Assembly (NCBI RefSeq): GCF_000721265.1
Contig: NZ_JOFZ01000001.1
Location: 310,001 to 374,000, forward strand
Source of the DNA: Streptomyces sp. NRRL F-5126
GTDB taxonomy: Bacteria; Actinomycetota; Actinomycetes; Streptomycetales; Streptomycetaceae
Length of the DNA stretch: 64,000 nt
Reading direction: 5' to 3'
In this document: piece by piece, positions 1-8,580 of the stretch
How positions within the stretch are numbered: the stretch's first letter is position 1
How the letters are laid out: every line of letters begins with the position of its first letter
Translations under genes and position numbers: made by a program
Notes under the pieces: generated by a model
Told to the model about the DNA's origin: nothing
Databases searched by the model: none
The model's input: the letters and a program-made list of their open reading frames with translations, nothing else

Positions 1-60
1 CGGGCCGGTGTCACCCGTTTCGGTAGAGGTCGCCGCCGTGCGGGGATTCGGGTCGCTCAT
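1..60 (-). CDS. Possible N-terminus of a gene leaving the left edge
   Basis: An ATG on the minus strand at position 60 opens a 20-codon frame (begins MSDPNPRTAATSTETG) that runs off the left edge without a stop. The Ser/Thr/Pro-rich start is typical of a Streptomyces protein N-terminus. No strong ribosome-binding site is visible and too little is present to name a family. It would be divergent from the chorismate mutase gene. Confidence 0.3.
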   Translation of the reverse strand, partial: MSDPNPRTAATSTETGDTGP

Positions 61-130
61 GGGTGGAACATGCACCTGCACGTGATCATCCGGGTGCACT
101 TCACCGCTCACCGCGCGAAAGGCCGCTTCT

Positions 131-808
131 TTGCTTGCCGCCCCGACCCCGTCGACTCCGTCCCGGCCGCCGCGACCGTCCCGCGCCGGGCCCGTGCTGG
201 TGGGTGCCGCGGCGGTGCCGGCCGCGGCTGCCGCCCTCGCCGCCCTCGCCGCGCTCACCGCGTCGCCCGCCGATGCCGCTCCGCAGCCGCGTCACGGGAC
301 CGCCGCGCCCGCGGTCGCCGGGGCGCTCGGACCGCTCGGGCCGCTCACCGCGCTGGCCATCCGCCGCCTCAGGCTCGGCGACCAGGTCGCCGCCGCGAAA
401 CGCGGCACGGGCGCGCCCGTCGACGACCCCGAGCGCGAGCGGCAGGAACTGGCGAAGGTGCGGCGCCAGGCCGCCGGGCTCGGCCTCGATCCCGCGTCCA
501 CGGCGCGGTTCTTCGAGGACCAGATCGCCGCGAGCAAGGTGGTGCAGCGCGGCCTGCTCGCCCGCTGGGCGGCCGACCCCGCGACGGCCCCGTCACAGCG
601 CCCGAGCCTGGACGCCATCCGCACCGAACTGGACGCGGTCACCCGGGACATCCTGCGGGAACTCGTCGCGACCGAACGAGTGCGGCAGCCGTCGGCCGGC
701 TGCACCGCCGATCTCGCGGAGGCGGACGTCTCCGGCTCGATCGCCGACGGCCTGGACGCGCTGCACCGCGAGGCGCTCCGCACCGCGCTGCGGTCGGTGT
801 GCGGGTAG
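131..808 (+). CDS. Secreted chorismate mutase (AroQ-gamma type)
   Basis: Predicted to convert chorismate to prephenate outside the cytoplasm. An Ala-rich hydrophobic signal segment spans residues 20-48 and ends at a likely cleavage site (ADA-A, 48-50). The all-helical AroQ core follows: IRRLRLGDQVAAAKRGTG (77-94), with K90 as an expected active-site lysine, then FFEDQIAASKVVQ (127-139). Cys191 and Cys224 could form the disulfide known from exported AroQ-gamma enzymes. The 225-residue length suits a preprotein. The start is TTG with AAAGG about 8 nt upstream; no better ATG/GTG precedes the signal peptide. No aromatic-pathway genes are nearby, and the role of the exported enzyme is unclear, as elsewhere. 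Confidence 0.85.
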   Translation: MLAAPTPSTPSRPPRPSRAGPVLVGAAAVPAAAAALAALAALTASPADAAPQPRHGTAAPAVAGALGPLGPLTALAIRRLRLGDQVAAAKRGTGAPVDDPERERQELAKVRRQAAGLGLDPASTARFFEDQIAASKVVQRGLLARWAADPATAPSQRPSLDAIRTELDAVTRDILRELVATERVRQPSAGCTADLAEADVSGSIADGLDALHREALRTALRSVCG

Positions 809-838
809 CCGGTCGCCGGTCGCCGGACTCTCGGGGGC

Positions 839-1195
839 TCAGGCCGGCCGGCGCACCTGGTCCAGCAGCGTGGCCAGGGCCGCGTCCACCAGGCGGTAGC
901 GGACGATCCGGCCGTCCTTCTCGCCCGCGACCGCGCCCGCGGAGCGCAGCAGCCGCAGCGCCTGCGAGACGGCCGGGTCCTTCATGCCGGTGGCGACGGC
1001 GAGATCCGAGACGGCCATCGGACCCACGGCGCGCAGGGCGAGCAGCAGCGCGAGCCGCCCCGGCTCGGCGAGCAGCGAGAAGCGGTCGGCGGCGGCCCTG
1101 ACCGCCTCGGGCTCGCCGATGGCGGCGATGGCGTCGCAGACGAGGTGTCCGTCGATGATGCGGTGGTCCGCGCGCTCGGCCGGTACGAGATGCAT
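839..1195 (-). CDS. ArsR/SmtB-family metal-sensing repressor
   Basis: A 118-residue winged-helix repressor. The helix-turn-helix lies at about residues 60-85 (MAVSDLAVATGMKDPAVSQALRLLR read in two parts), followed by the beta wing with GEKDGRIVRYRL. The N-terminus is rich in possible metal ligands (His2, His11, His17, Cys20), as in nickel/cobalt sensors of the NmtR/KmtR group. It is divergent from the Ni/Co permease gene at 1537 and probably represses it when metal is scarce or releases it when metal binds; that part is inference. The frame is open upstream to 1501, but the extension crosses the riboswitch and is not protein-like, so ATG 1195 is chosen. Confidence 0.85.
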   Translation of the reverse strand: MHLVPAERADHRIIDGHLVCDAIAAIGEPEAVRAAADRFSLLAEPGRLALLLALRAVGPMAVSDLAVATGMKDPAVSQALRLLRSAGAVAGEKDGRIVRYRLVDAALATLLDQVRRPA

Positions 1196-1319
1196 GGCGC
1201 CGATTGTCTCAGCAGCCGTGCGTACACCGCCTATTGGCGTGACATGGAACACCGACGGCAAGACACCTGCGCAATTGTGCAGTCTTGCAAGCCATGTGCA
1301 GGTAACCGTAGGCTGGCGG
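1196..1319. promoter_or_regulatory. Divergent promoter region, ArsR gene / Ni-Co permease
   Basis: This 124-bp stretch separates the ArsR start from the riboswitch. It must hold both promoters and, by analogy with other ArsR systems, the repressor operator. It is less GC-rich than its surroundings around 1240-1310. I see no clean long palindrome, so no operator is placed. Confidence 0.4.
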
Positions 1320-1506
1320 AGCCGTGGTGCTCGGGAAGACCGGTGAGGACCCCTACGGGGTCCGAGGCCGGAGCGGCCCTCGCCACTGTGATCGGGGAAG
1401 CCCTCCGTCCGTAGGACCAGGCCACTGGCCGCCGCAAGGCTGCCGGGAAGGCCGGACGGAGAGCGTGCGTCAGCGAACCCGTAAGCCAGGAGACCGGCCA
1501 CGGCAT
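1320..1506 (+). ncRNA. Cobalamin (B12) riboswitch
   Basis: The stretch has the hallmarks of the cobalamin riboswitch in order: GGGAAG then CCGGTG near 1333-1345, GCCACTG at 1382-1388 and again near 1421, a second GGGAAG at 1444-1449, and the B12 box AAGCCAGGAGACC at 1483-1495. A closing P1 helix can form between CCGTGG (1322-1327) and CCACGG (1498-1503). It lies 30 nt before the GTG of the nickel/cobalt permease, so it probably masks the translation start when adenosyl- or methylcobalamin is abundant. This points to cobalt uptake for B12 as the permease's job. Confidence 0.93.
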
Positions 1507-1536
1507 CTCACGAGTTGATCCACGAGGTGCTGGAGC

Positions 1537-2709
1537 GTGACCGAGTTGAGCCTGCCCACGTCCGAATCGCCGTCTCCGTCATCGGCCGGCGGCGCCGCCA
1601 CGTCCGCGCGCTCCTCGGGGCCCTTCGCCTGGCGGCGCGAGGACACCCTGCGCACGGCCGGACTGCTCGCCGTGATCGCCGCCCTGCACGTCGTCGCGTT
1701 CGGCGTGCTGTTCCTGCTGGTCGTGCCGCGCGACTACGAGGTCGGCTCCAAGGCGTTCGGCATCGGCCTCGGCGTCACCGCCTACACGCTCGGCATGCGG
1801 CACGCCTTCGACGCCGACCACATAGCGGCCATCGACAACACCACCCGCAAGCTCATGTCCGACGGGAAGCGGCCGGTCTCCGTGGGCTTCTGGTTCGCGC
1901 TCGGCCACTCCAGCGTGGTGGTCGCGATGGCGGCGCTCGTCGCGGGCGGCGCGCACCTCGCCGGCACGCTGATGGACGACGACTCGGCGGCGCACAAGAC
2001 GCTCGGCACGGTCGGCACGACCGTCTCCGGCGGCTTCCTCTACCTGATCGCCGCGCTCAACCTCGTCGCGCTCGCCGGCATCATGCGGGTGTTCCGGGCC
2101 ATGCGGCGCGGGAGTTTCGACGAGGTGGAGCTGGAGGCCCACCTCGACTCGCGCGGCTTCATGAACCGCTTCCTCGGCCGCTTCACGAAGTCCATCAGCC
2201 GCCCGGGGCAGATGTACCCGCTGGGCTTCCTGTTCGGGCTCGGCTTCGACACGGCCACCGAGGTGACGCTGATGGTGATGGCGGGCAGCGGCGCGGCGGC
2301 CGGCCTGCCGTGGTACGCGATCCTCAGCCTGCCTCTGCTGTTCGCGGCGGGGATGAGCCTCTTCGACACGCTGGACGGCACGTTCATGAACTTCGCCTAC
2401 CAGTGGGCGTTCGCCAACCCCGTGCGCAAGGTCTTCTACAACCTCGCCATCACGGGCCTGTCGATCGCGGTCGCGTTCGTCATCGGGACGATCGAGCTGG
2501 TGGGAGTCCTGCACGACAAGCTCGACCTGCGGGACTCGGTGACGAACTGGGTGGCGGGCCTGGACCTCGGGAACGTCGGCTACATCGTCGTGGGGCTCTT
2601 CGTGGTGGTGTGGGCGGCAGCGCTCGCGTACTGGCGTCTTGCGAAGGTCGAGGAGCGCTGGTCCGTGCGGGCGGCGGACGGCGGCAGGGCCGGCGCGGGC
2701 ACCGGCTGA
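1537..2709 (+). CDS. Nickel/cobalt permease, HoxN/NiCoT family
   Basis: An inner-membrane secondary transporter for Ni2+ or Co2+. The family signature RHAFDADHIAAIDN is at residues 88-101 in the second membrane helix, followed by GFWFALGHSSVV (117-128) and LGFDTATEV in a later helix. About eight hydrophobic segments and 390 residues fit the family. The GTG start is supported by GGAG 2-5 nt upstream and by the riboswitch ending 30 nt before it. B12 control implies cobalt as the main cargo, and the divergent ArsR-type sensor implies a second, metal-responsive control. It is monocistronic: the next gene is convergent. Confidence 0.93.
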   Translation: MTELSLPTSESPSPSSAGGAATSARSSGPFAWRREDTLRTAGLLAVIAALHVVAFGVLFLLVVPRDYEVGSKAFGIGLGVTAYTLGMRHAFDADHIAAIDNTTRKLMSDGKRPVSVGFWFALGHSSVVVAMAALVAGGAHLAGTLMDDDSAAHKTLGTVGTTVSGGFLYLIAALNLVALAGIMRVFRAMRRGSFDEVELEAHLDSRGFMNRFLGRFTKSISRPGQMYPLGFLFGLGFDTATEVTLMVMAGSGAAAGLPWYAILSLPLLFAAGMSLFDTLDGTFMNFAYQWAFANPVRKVFYNLAITGLSIAVAFVIGTIELVGVLHDKLDLRDSVTNWVAGLDLGNVGYIVVGLFVVVWAAALAYWRLAKVEERWSVRAADGGRAGAGTG

Positions 2710-2762
2710 AACGGGGTCTGCCGGACGGGGGCCGGGCCAGGATCGTATGAACGGCGGCCGTG

Positions 2763-2800
2763 GCGCGGGGCCGGTTGGCCGGGTACCGGCCCCGGCGCGC
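2763..2800. terminator. Bidirectional terminator hairpin
   Basis: GCGCGGGGCCGGT pairs with ACCGGCCCCGGCGCGC across a short loop, with one bulged G. It lies between the convergent permease and methyltransferase genes. There is no clear U-tract, as is usual in Streptomyces. Confidence 0.6.
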
Positions 2801-2803
2801 CCG

Positions 2804-3592
2804 TCAGGCTACGCGGGCGACCGCCGCGTAGATGCCGCTCATCTCCGGCTCCGGCGCCTCGTCGCCCCGGTACCACTCGGGCAGCGGCACGACGCCCGGG
2901 TCGAGGAGTTCGAGGCCGTCGAAGAAGCGGCCGAACTCCGCCCGGGTTCGGAACGCGAGCCGGATGCCGCCCTTCGCGTACTCGCGGACCGTGCGGTCGG
3001 ACAGTTCGGGCACGATGTCCGACGCGGCGTGCGACATGACGAGGTGGCTGCCGGACGGCAGGGCGTCCACCAGCGTACGGACGATGCCGTACGGGTCCTG
3101 GTCGTCCGTCACGAAGTGCAGCAGGGCGATGAGGGAGAGCACGACAGGGCGGTCGAAGTCCAGGACGGCGCGGGCGTGTTCGAGGATCGTGCCGGGCGCG
3201 CGCACGTCCGACTGTATGTAGTCGGTGCTGCCGGCGGGCCCGCTGACGAGGAGGGCCTCCGCGTGCCGCAGGACGATGGGGTCGTTGTCGGTGTACACGA
3301 TGCGGGCCGCCGGGCGGACGGACTGTACGACCTGGTGGAGGTTGGGTTCGGTGGGGATGCCCGTGCCGATGTCCAGGAACTGGTCGGCACCCTGCTGCGC
3401 GAGCCATGCGACGGCGCGGTGCATGAAGGCGCGGTTCTGCCGCGCGGCGTCCTTGGCCTCGGCAGGCAGCCTCTTCGCGACCTCGCGGTCGACGGGGTAG
3501 TTGTCCTTGCCGCCGAGCAGCCAGTCGTAGACCCGCGCAGGATGCGGCCTGCTCGTGTCCACCTGGGGCCTCGGTCCCGCTTCCGCCGCCAT
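2804..3592 (-). CDS. SAM-dependent methyltransferase, DUF574 (Methyltransf_19) family
   Basis: A cytoplasmic Rossmann-fold methyltransferase of the actinobacterial DUF574 family. It opens with the family motif (ARVYDWLLGGKDNYPVDRE, residues 19-37), then the SAM-binding loop FLDIGTGIPTEPN (72-84), the acidic strand-2 end VYTDNDPIVL and YIQSDVR. The substrate is unknown; members of this family are numerous in Streptomyces and often regulated by whi/bld genes. ATG 3592 is chosen over GTG 3610 because GGGAGG lies 6 nt upstream. Length 262 residues, complete. It is alone in its transcription unit, with the membrane-protein gene upstream in the same direction but about 340 nt away. Confidence 0.88.
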   Translation of the reverse strand: MAAEAGPRPQVDTSRPHPARVYDWLLGGKDNYPVDREVAKRLPAEAKDAARQNRAFMHRAVAWLAQQGADQFLDIGTGIPTEPNLHQVVQSVRPAARIVYTDNDPIVLRHAEALLVSGPAGSTDYIQSDVRAPGTILEHARAVLDFDRPVVLSLIALLHFVTDDQDPYGIVRTLVDALPSGSHLVMSHAASDIVPELSDRTVREYAKGGIRLAFRTRAEFGRFFDGLELLDPGVVPLPEWYRGDEAPEPEMSGIYAAVARVA

Positions 3593-3929
3593 GGCCGGCC
3601 TCCCGTTCACGAAGGAACGGCGGGGCGATGCCCCACCCGAAACCGTTTTCTATCACGCCGGTACGACAGCGCCGACTCGGGCCGCCTCCCCGGGGATTGA
3701 GGCGGACCTGCCCGGGGCCGCCGCGCCGGCCGCCGGACACCCATGACGCCCGCTTCCCCGGTTTCCGCGGGCGCTCGTCCCTGCGGGGTCCGGCCCGTCG
3801 CCCAGCCGCTGGTCTCGGCGCCGCCCGGCTCCGGCGGCGCCGAGGCACCCCGCACGTTCTGGCACGGACGTCGCCGGGCCTGACGTGGCCCGGAGCCCAA
3901 GCAGGCAGGCCAGGCGCGCCCCGCGCGCG

Positions 3930-5873
3930 TCAGCGCAGTTCCTTCGGGCAGCCCGTGCCGCGCGGGAGTTGGTACGGGGCCGCGATCCGGTACACGCCCG
4001 GCTTCGGCGCGAGGAGGAACGTCCACTCGTCGCCGTCCTCGTCCTTGTTGGCCTTCGCCAGGCAGCCGGCGGGGTTCGTGTACTGCTTGGGCCCCTTGCC
4101 GTCGCGCGCCTTCGACGCCGGAGTCTCCTGCGGCGGCGGCACCCCCTTGCCGTCCGCGTCGACGAGGCCGAGCCACGGCGAGTACGGGACCCGGATGAGC
4201 ACCTTGCCCGCCTTCCTCACGTGGATGGTCAGCTCGCCCGCCCCAGCGCTGTCCACCGTGGCGGGCGGGTCGGCGATCGGCATGGGGTCCTGGACCGCGT
4301 AGAGCTGCCAGTTGGCGTCTCCCCACACCTCGTGCAGGTACGGCTCGCCGTGCCGGACGAGCGCCGCCTCGCGCGCCGCGCCCTCGTCGGGCCTGCCCTT
4401 GGGCAGGACGACATAGCGGACGGCCCACCGGTCGAGCCAGCCGCGGTAGTTGGCGGCGGTGAGCGTGTCGTCGTAGAAGAGCGGGTTGCGCTCGATGTCG
4501 GCCTGCCGGTTCCAGCCGCGCGCCAGGTTGACGTACGGGGAGAGCGCCGACGCCTCGCGGTGGCTGCGCGCCGGGACCACCTCGACGCGGCCCTTGTTCG
4601 CGTCCACCTTCTGCAGCTGGTGCACGAGCGGGGCGAGTTCGCGGGTCCAGGACGCGGCAGGAGCGGTGATGACCATGTCGTCGACGCCCTTGAACCCCGT
4701 CCACACGTTGACGCCCGCGAAGCACAGCAGCAGCGCGCACCAGCGCACAGAGCCGCGCACCGTGTACGGGATGGCCGCGAGGAACACCACCGCGCCCATG
4801 ATCATCGCGAGCCGCGAGATGTTCGAGCCGATCTGCGAGTCGATGGCCCAGGTGGCGACGGTGCCGAGCGCGTAGAGGACGGCTGCCGTCCACGTGGTGC
4901 GCCAGCCCTTCGGTACGAGTACGACGGCGGCCACCGCGAAGACGAACGGCAGAGACGCGGTGCCGAGCGACATCGGCTGCGTACCGGAGAACGGGAACAG
5001 CCAGATGGACAGCGCCTCGACGACGAGCGGCGGCACGCCGAGCGTGTACGCGCCCGGCCGCCGCTTGCGGATGAACAGGGCGACGGCGACGATCCCCAGG
5101 AAGAGCCCGGCCACCGGGCTGGCTGCCGTCGCGAGCCCGGCGAGCGGCGCGGCGGCCGCCGCCTTCGCCCACCGCTTCGTGCGCCGGCTGCGCGGCCAGC
5201 AGAAGGTGGCGGCGACCGCGCCCAGCGCGAACATCACACCCAGCCCGAACGTCACACGCCCGGACATCGCGTTGCAGAAGAACGCGAACACCCCGGCCAT
5301 GGAGCACGCGATCGGGTTGCGCACGGCCTTGACGCGCGCGAGGATCAGCGCGGTCAGCGCCGCCGACACCGTTCCGGCCGCCATCATCGTCGTCCGCACG
5401 CCGAGTACCGACATCAGGTACGGCGAGACGACGCTGTACGACACCGGGTGCATGCCGCCGTACCAGGCGAGGTTGTACGCCGAGTCGGGGTGGCGCCCGG
5501 CGAACTCGGCCCACGCGTCCTGGGCGGCGATGTCACCGCCGCTGTTGGCGAGGAAGAAGAACCAGACCAGGTGGGCGGCCGCGGCGACGAGCCCCGTCAG
5601 CAGTACGGGATGGCGCAGGGCGAGCGCCCGCAGGCGCGCGGCGGGCCGCGGGACGCCGGACCGCCCGGACGGACGTGCCCTGCCGCCCTCTGCGGACAGC
5701 GGCTCCCTGGCTTTCGGCACGCGCGTCGGCGTGGGCGACGTCTGCTGCGACCGCGACGTACGCGACGGCTCGGCGGTGGTCACTGCGGCACTCCACGTCT
5801 CCCCTTGGTCGTCCGGCACGTGGAAGGACGCCGTGGTCCCGCCGAACAGTTGCCGCACACTCCCGTCCCCCAC
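3930..5873 (-). CDS. Polytopic membrane protein with extracytoplasmic C-terminal domain
   Basis: A 647-residue protein with a short basic, disordered N-terminus, about nine to eleven hydrophobic helices (roughly residues 95-400), then a soluble C-terminal part (about 410-647) rich in Trp, Pro and acidic residues. The layout recalls GT-C-type glycosyltransferases or related integral membrane enzymes, but I do not see a decisive catalytic motif. Between helices is a conserved-looking WAEFAGRHPDSAYNLAWYGG segment. It may act on a lipid-linked or cell-wall sugar; this is only suggested by topology and by the upstream D-Ala-D-Ala carboxypeptidase gene in the same orientation. The GTG start sits just after the terminator hairpin of that gene. 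Confidence 0.7.
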   Translation of the reverse strand: MGDGSVRQLFGGTTASFHVPDDQGETWSAAVTTAEPSRTSRSQQTSPTPTRVPKAREPLSAEGGRARPSGRSGVPRPAARLRALALRHPVLLTGLVAAAAHLVWFFFLANSGGDIAAQDAWAEFAGRHPDSAYNLAWYGGMHPVSYSVVSPYLMSVLGVRTTMMAAGTVSAALTALILARVKAVRNPIACSMAGVFAFFCNAMSGRVTFGLGVMFALGAVAATFCWPRSRRTKRWAKAAAAAPLAGLATAASPVAGLFLGIVAVALFIRKRRPGAYTLGVPPLVVEALSIWLFPFSGTQPMSLGTASLPFVFAVAAVVLVPKGWRTTWTAAVLYALGTVATWAIDSQIGSNISRLAMIMGAVVFLAAIPYTVRGSVRWCALLLCFAGVNVWTGFKGVDDMVITAPAASWTRELAPLVHQLQKVDANKGRVEVVPARSHREASALSPYVNLARGWNRQADIERNPLFYDDTLTAANYRGWLDRWAVRYVVLPKGRPDEGAAREAALVRHGEPYLHEVWGDANWQLYAVQDPMPIADPPATVDSAGAGELTIHVRKAGKVLIRVPYSPWLGLVDADGKGVPPPQETPASKARDGKGPKQYTNPAGCLAKANKDEDGDEWTFLLAPKPGVYRIAAPYQLPRGTGCPKELR

Positions 5874-5912
5874 CCGCCTCGGGACGCTAGCACGCGGGGC
5901 CCCGGCGGAGCC

Positions 5913-5952
5913 GGGGTGAACGCCGGGCCCGGGACGGCCCGGCGTTCACCCC
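5913..5952 (-). terminator. Terminator after the D-Ala-D-Ala carboxypeptidase gene
   Basis: A perfect 17-bp inverted repeat (GGGGTGAACGCCGGGCC and its complement) with a 6-nt loop, 64 nt past the stop of the carboxypeptidase gene. It separates that gene from the membrane-protein gene downstream. Confidence 0.8.
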
Positions 5953-6016
5953 ACGAGCCCGTTCGTACGGACCACTGGGACGGACCGCTTCGGACAGCGC
6001 GCTTCGGACAGCCCGC

Positions 6017-8227
6017 TCAGAAGTGCGAGAGCTTCGCGCCGAAGCCGGGCTCCACCAGGTCCTTCTGCAGCGCGACCGGGATCTTCGTGCTGCTCAGGCC
6101 GTTGCCCACGGTGAGCGTGCCCACGCGCGTGCCGGCCTTCGCGGAGTGCGGGATGCCGCCGGACTCCGCCGTCAGCCGCAGCTGCTCGGTGAGGCCGCCC
6201 CAGCCGACCGCCTTGGCGTCCGCCGTCGCGACGACGGGCGTCGTGCCGCCCATGCCGTCGTCGACCTCGCCCACGACCTGGCCCTTCTTGACGACGGTGG
6301 CCCGCTTCAGCACGTTCTCGGCCGCGACCATCGCCGTCTTGCTGACGGCGTTGACCGTGTCGATGATCGGCGGCTTGTGCTGACCGAAGATCGCTCCGAC
6401 GACGAGCTGGTCCTTGCCGTCGACGTTCTTCTTGGCGGCGAACACGAGGTTGCCGCCGGCGGCGGTGGTCGTGCCGGTCTTGATGCCGATCGCGCCGTGG
6501 TAGGGCACGAGCGTGTTCCAGTTGCGCCAGGTGTGCCCGGAGGGGTCCGTCCAACTCGGCAGTGCCGTGATGGCCATGAGCGCGGGGATCCCGACGACCT
6601 TCTCCGCCAGCTTGACCTGGTCCTCGGCGGTGCTCACGGTGGTGGCCTTCAGGCCGGACGGGTCCGTGTAGGTGGTGTTGTCCATGCCGAGCGCCTTGGC
6701 CTGGGCGTTCATCTTCTTGACGAACGCGGCCTGTGAGCCGCCGTCCCAACGCGCCAGCAGGCGGGCGATATTGTTCGCGGACGGCACCATCAGCGCGGAC
6801 AGGGCGTCCTTGAGCGAGAGCTTGTCGCCCGCCTTCACGGTGTCGAGCGTCGACTCGCCCTCGCTGGACAGCCCGCCCTCCTGCTCGGCCTGCTTGTCGA
6901 TGGTGATCGACGGGCCCTTCTGGCCCACCTTGAGCGGGTGGTCCTGCAGCACGAGGTACGCGGTCATGATCTTGGCGACGCTGCCGACCGGAACGGACTT
7001 CTGCTGACCGAAGGAGTCCATGGTGCCGAGGCCGGGCGCGGACAGGTAGCCCTCACCCTCGGAGGGCCACGGCAGTTGGGGCGCGGAGCCGTCGAAGCGG
7101 TACGTCGAGTCCGCGGTCAGCGCGAGCGAGGGCTCGGGGAGGGGGCGCACCCCCTGCACGACGACGTAGACGATCGCCAGCAGCACGACCAGCGGTGTCC
7201 AGATCCGCAGCCGCCGCAGGACGGTGCGGGCCGGGGTGTCGGGCGTGTTCGTCAGCTCGGCCAGCAGGTCGAGCGGGGCCTTGGGCGGCACGGGCTGCTG
7301 GGTGGTGCGCTCGGGGTCCGCGGGCGCCGGCGCGGCCGCGGCCGCGGGCGCCGGCGCGGCCGCGTCGTCGCGCTTGAGCGGCACGAAAGTGCTGCCGGCG
7401 GACGCGCCGGGCCCCGCAGACCTGGCCATCCCGGTGGACCCGGCGGGCCCGGCGTCCTTGCCGCCGTTCAGGGGCGGCGCGGCGGGCACCTTCAGGGCGG
7501 TGGTCGGCTGGTCGACGGGCGGCTCCGCAGCCACGGGGGCGACACGCATGGCGGTCGTGGGCTGGTCGACCCCCTTGGCCCACCGGGGGCCGCCGGGCGC
7601 GGCGGGCGCGGCGGAGCCGCGGGGGTTGGACGTGCGGTCTCCGCCGGCCTTGGCGGGGGCGGGGACGGAAGTCGCGCCCGGCGCGCCGGCCGGCGCGGAC
7701 CCGCCGGAGCCCGCCGCGGGGCGCTTGCCGGCGGGCCCGTCGCCGGTGTCGGCGTCGTCGTCGCGGCCGCGCCCGGACGTGCCGTCGCCCGCCGCCTCGC
7801 CGGCGGTGGCAGCCGCGTCCGCGCCCCCGTCGTCATCGTCATCGGCATCGGCCGTTACGGGCTCTGCCTCGGGCTGCGCCCCCGGCTCGGAGACCCGGGA
7901 CGCGTCCGCGTCGTCCGCCTCGGCCTCGTCGCCGGGACCGTCCGGGCCGTCCTGCCCCGCCGCACGGCCGGGCACGTCCACATCGTCCTCGTCCGACGAA
8001 CGTCGCGTCGCCGAGTCCGCGTCGGCCGCCTCGGAACCGTCCGCACCGGGGGTGTCGTCCGGGCCGTCGTGCCCGGCCGCACGGCCCGGCGCGTCCACGT
8101 CGTCCTCATCCGACGAACGCCGCGTAGCCGAGTGCGCGTCGGCCGCCTCGACCTCATCTCCGGAACCGTCCGCAGCGGCAGCACCGCCCGGAACGTCCCG
8201 CCGGACACCACGGCCCGGCGCATCCAC
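6017..8227 (-). CDS. D-alanyl-D-alanine carboxypeptidase (serine-type, S11), membrane anchored
   Basis: Trims the terminal D-Ala of peptidoglycan stem peptides outside the membrane. All three active-site motifs are present: SVAK (S-x-x-K, about 6973-6984), SAN (near 6774) and KTG (near 6478). A single membrane anchor (WTPLVVLLAIVYVVVQGV) precedes the catalytic domain, and a long acidic Ala/Asp/Glu/Pro region lies on the cytoplasmic side. In this frame the first start is GTG 8227 with no good ribosome-binding site. The natural start appears to be GTG 8580 in another frame (see the next entry), so the N-terminal region is broken by a frameshift near 8229. The catalytic part itself is intact. 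The gene is followed by a strong terminator. Confidence 0.88.
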   Translation of the reverse strand: MDAPGRGVRRDVPGGAAAADGSGDEVEAADAHSATRRSSDEDDVDAPGRAAGHDGPDDTPGADGSEAADADSATRRSSDEDDVDVPGRAAGQDGPDGPGDEAEADDADASRVSEPGAQPEAEPVTADADDDDDGGADAAATAGEAAGDGTSGRGRDDDADTGDGPAGKRPAAGSGGSAPAGAPGATSVPAPAKAGGDRTSNPRGSAAPAAPGGPRWAKGVDQPTTAMRVAPVAAEPPVDQPTTALKVPAAPPLNGGKDAGPAGSTGMARSAGPGASAGSTFVPLKRDDAAAPAPAAAAAPAPADPERTTQQPVPPKAPLDLLAELTNTPDTPARTVLRRLRIWTPLVVLLAIVYVVVQGVRPLPEPSLALTADSTYRFDGSAPQLPWPSEGEGYLSAPGLGTMDSFGQQKSVPVGSVAKIMTAYLVLQDHPLKVGQKGPSITIDKQAEQEGGLSSEGESTLDTVKAGDKLSLKDALSALMVPSANNIARLLARWDGGSQAAFVKKMNAQAKALGMDNTTYTDPSGLKATTVSTAEDQVKLAEKVVGIPALMAITALPSWTDPSGHTWRNWNTLVPYHGAIGIKTGTTTAAGGNLVFAAKKNVDGKDQLVVGAIFGQHKPPIIDTVNAVSKTAMVAAENVLKRATVVKKGQVVGEVDDGMGGTTPVVATADAKAVGWGGLTEQLRLTAESGGIPHSAKAGTRVGTLTVGNGLSSTKIPVALQKDLVEPGFGAKLSHF

Positions 8228-8275
8228 GTCGCGTCGGCTGCCTCGGGACCGTCCGCACCGGGGGTGCCGTCCAGG
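7946..8275. repeat. About 114-bp tandem repeats, two full copies plus one deleted copy
   Basis: Two near-identical units (about 7946-8056 and 8057-8172) encode DSATRRSSDEDDVD-PGRAAG-DGPD. A third, partial copy (about 8205-8275) aligns with copy 2 except that exactly 34 nt are missing after position 8229, which shifts the reading frame of the carboxypeptidase gene. Confidence 0.75.
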
Positions 8276-8580
8276 CTGTCCTGCCCCGCCGCGGGTTCCG
8301 CCGCCTCGGCCGCGTCGTCAGGGCCGTCCTCGTCGGGGGCGCTGCCGTTCTCACCGGCCGCACCGGCCGGCGCCGCGTCAGCGGGCTCGTCCGGGGCTTC
8401 CGGGGCCTCGGAGGCCCCGGTTATCGCCGCGTCCGCCTCCGCTTCGCCGTTCGCATCCGCAACCGTTGCGTCGTCCGCCCCCGCTTCGCGCGGTGCCGCG
8501 GCGGGCCGCTCTCGTGCCTCCGGAGCCGTCCCCCCCGATGACTTCTGCTGTTCCGACTTGCCGGGGGACTCGCCCGCCAC
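8228..8580 (-). pseudogene. Out-of-frame N-terminal piece of the D-Ala-D-Ala carboxypeptidase gene
   Basis: GTG 8580 has an excellent ribosome-binding site (AAGGAGA, 7 nt upstream) and starts VAGESPGKSEQQKSSGG, which matches from memory the usual N-terminus of this Streptomyces carboxypeptidase. This frame is acidic and Ala-rich down to about 8230, then becomes Arg-rich and unlike the repeat. Putting back a 34-nt block found in the two intact repeat copies restores a continuous frame (EAADAHSATRRSSDEDD) into the 8227 frame. So this is either a real loss by repeat recombination or an assembly error. Cytoplasmic and probably disordered; the function is not known. Confidence 0.65.

Noticed and set aside
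1196..1501. Extension of the ArsR gene to 1501
   Set aside because: It would run through the cobalamin riboswitch in antisense and adds non-family sequence.
3885..6383. 832-codon open frame on the plus strand
   Set aside because: It is antisense to the membrane-protein and carboxypeptidase genes, Arg/Gly/Ala-rich and without domain signals: a GC-driven shadow.
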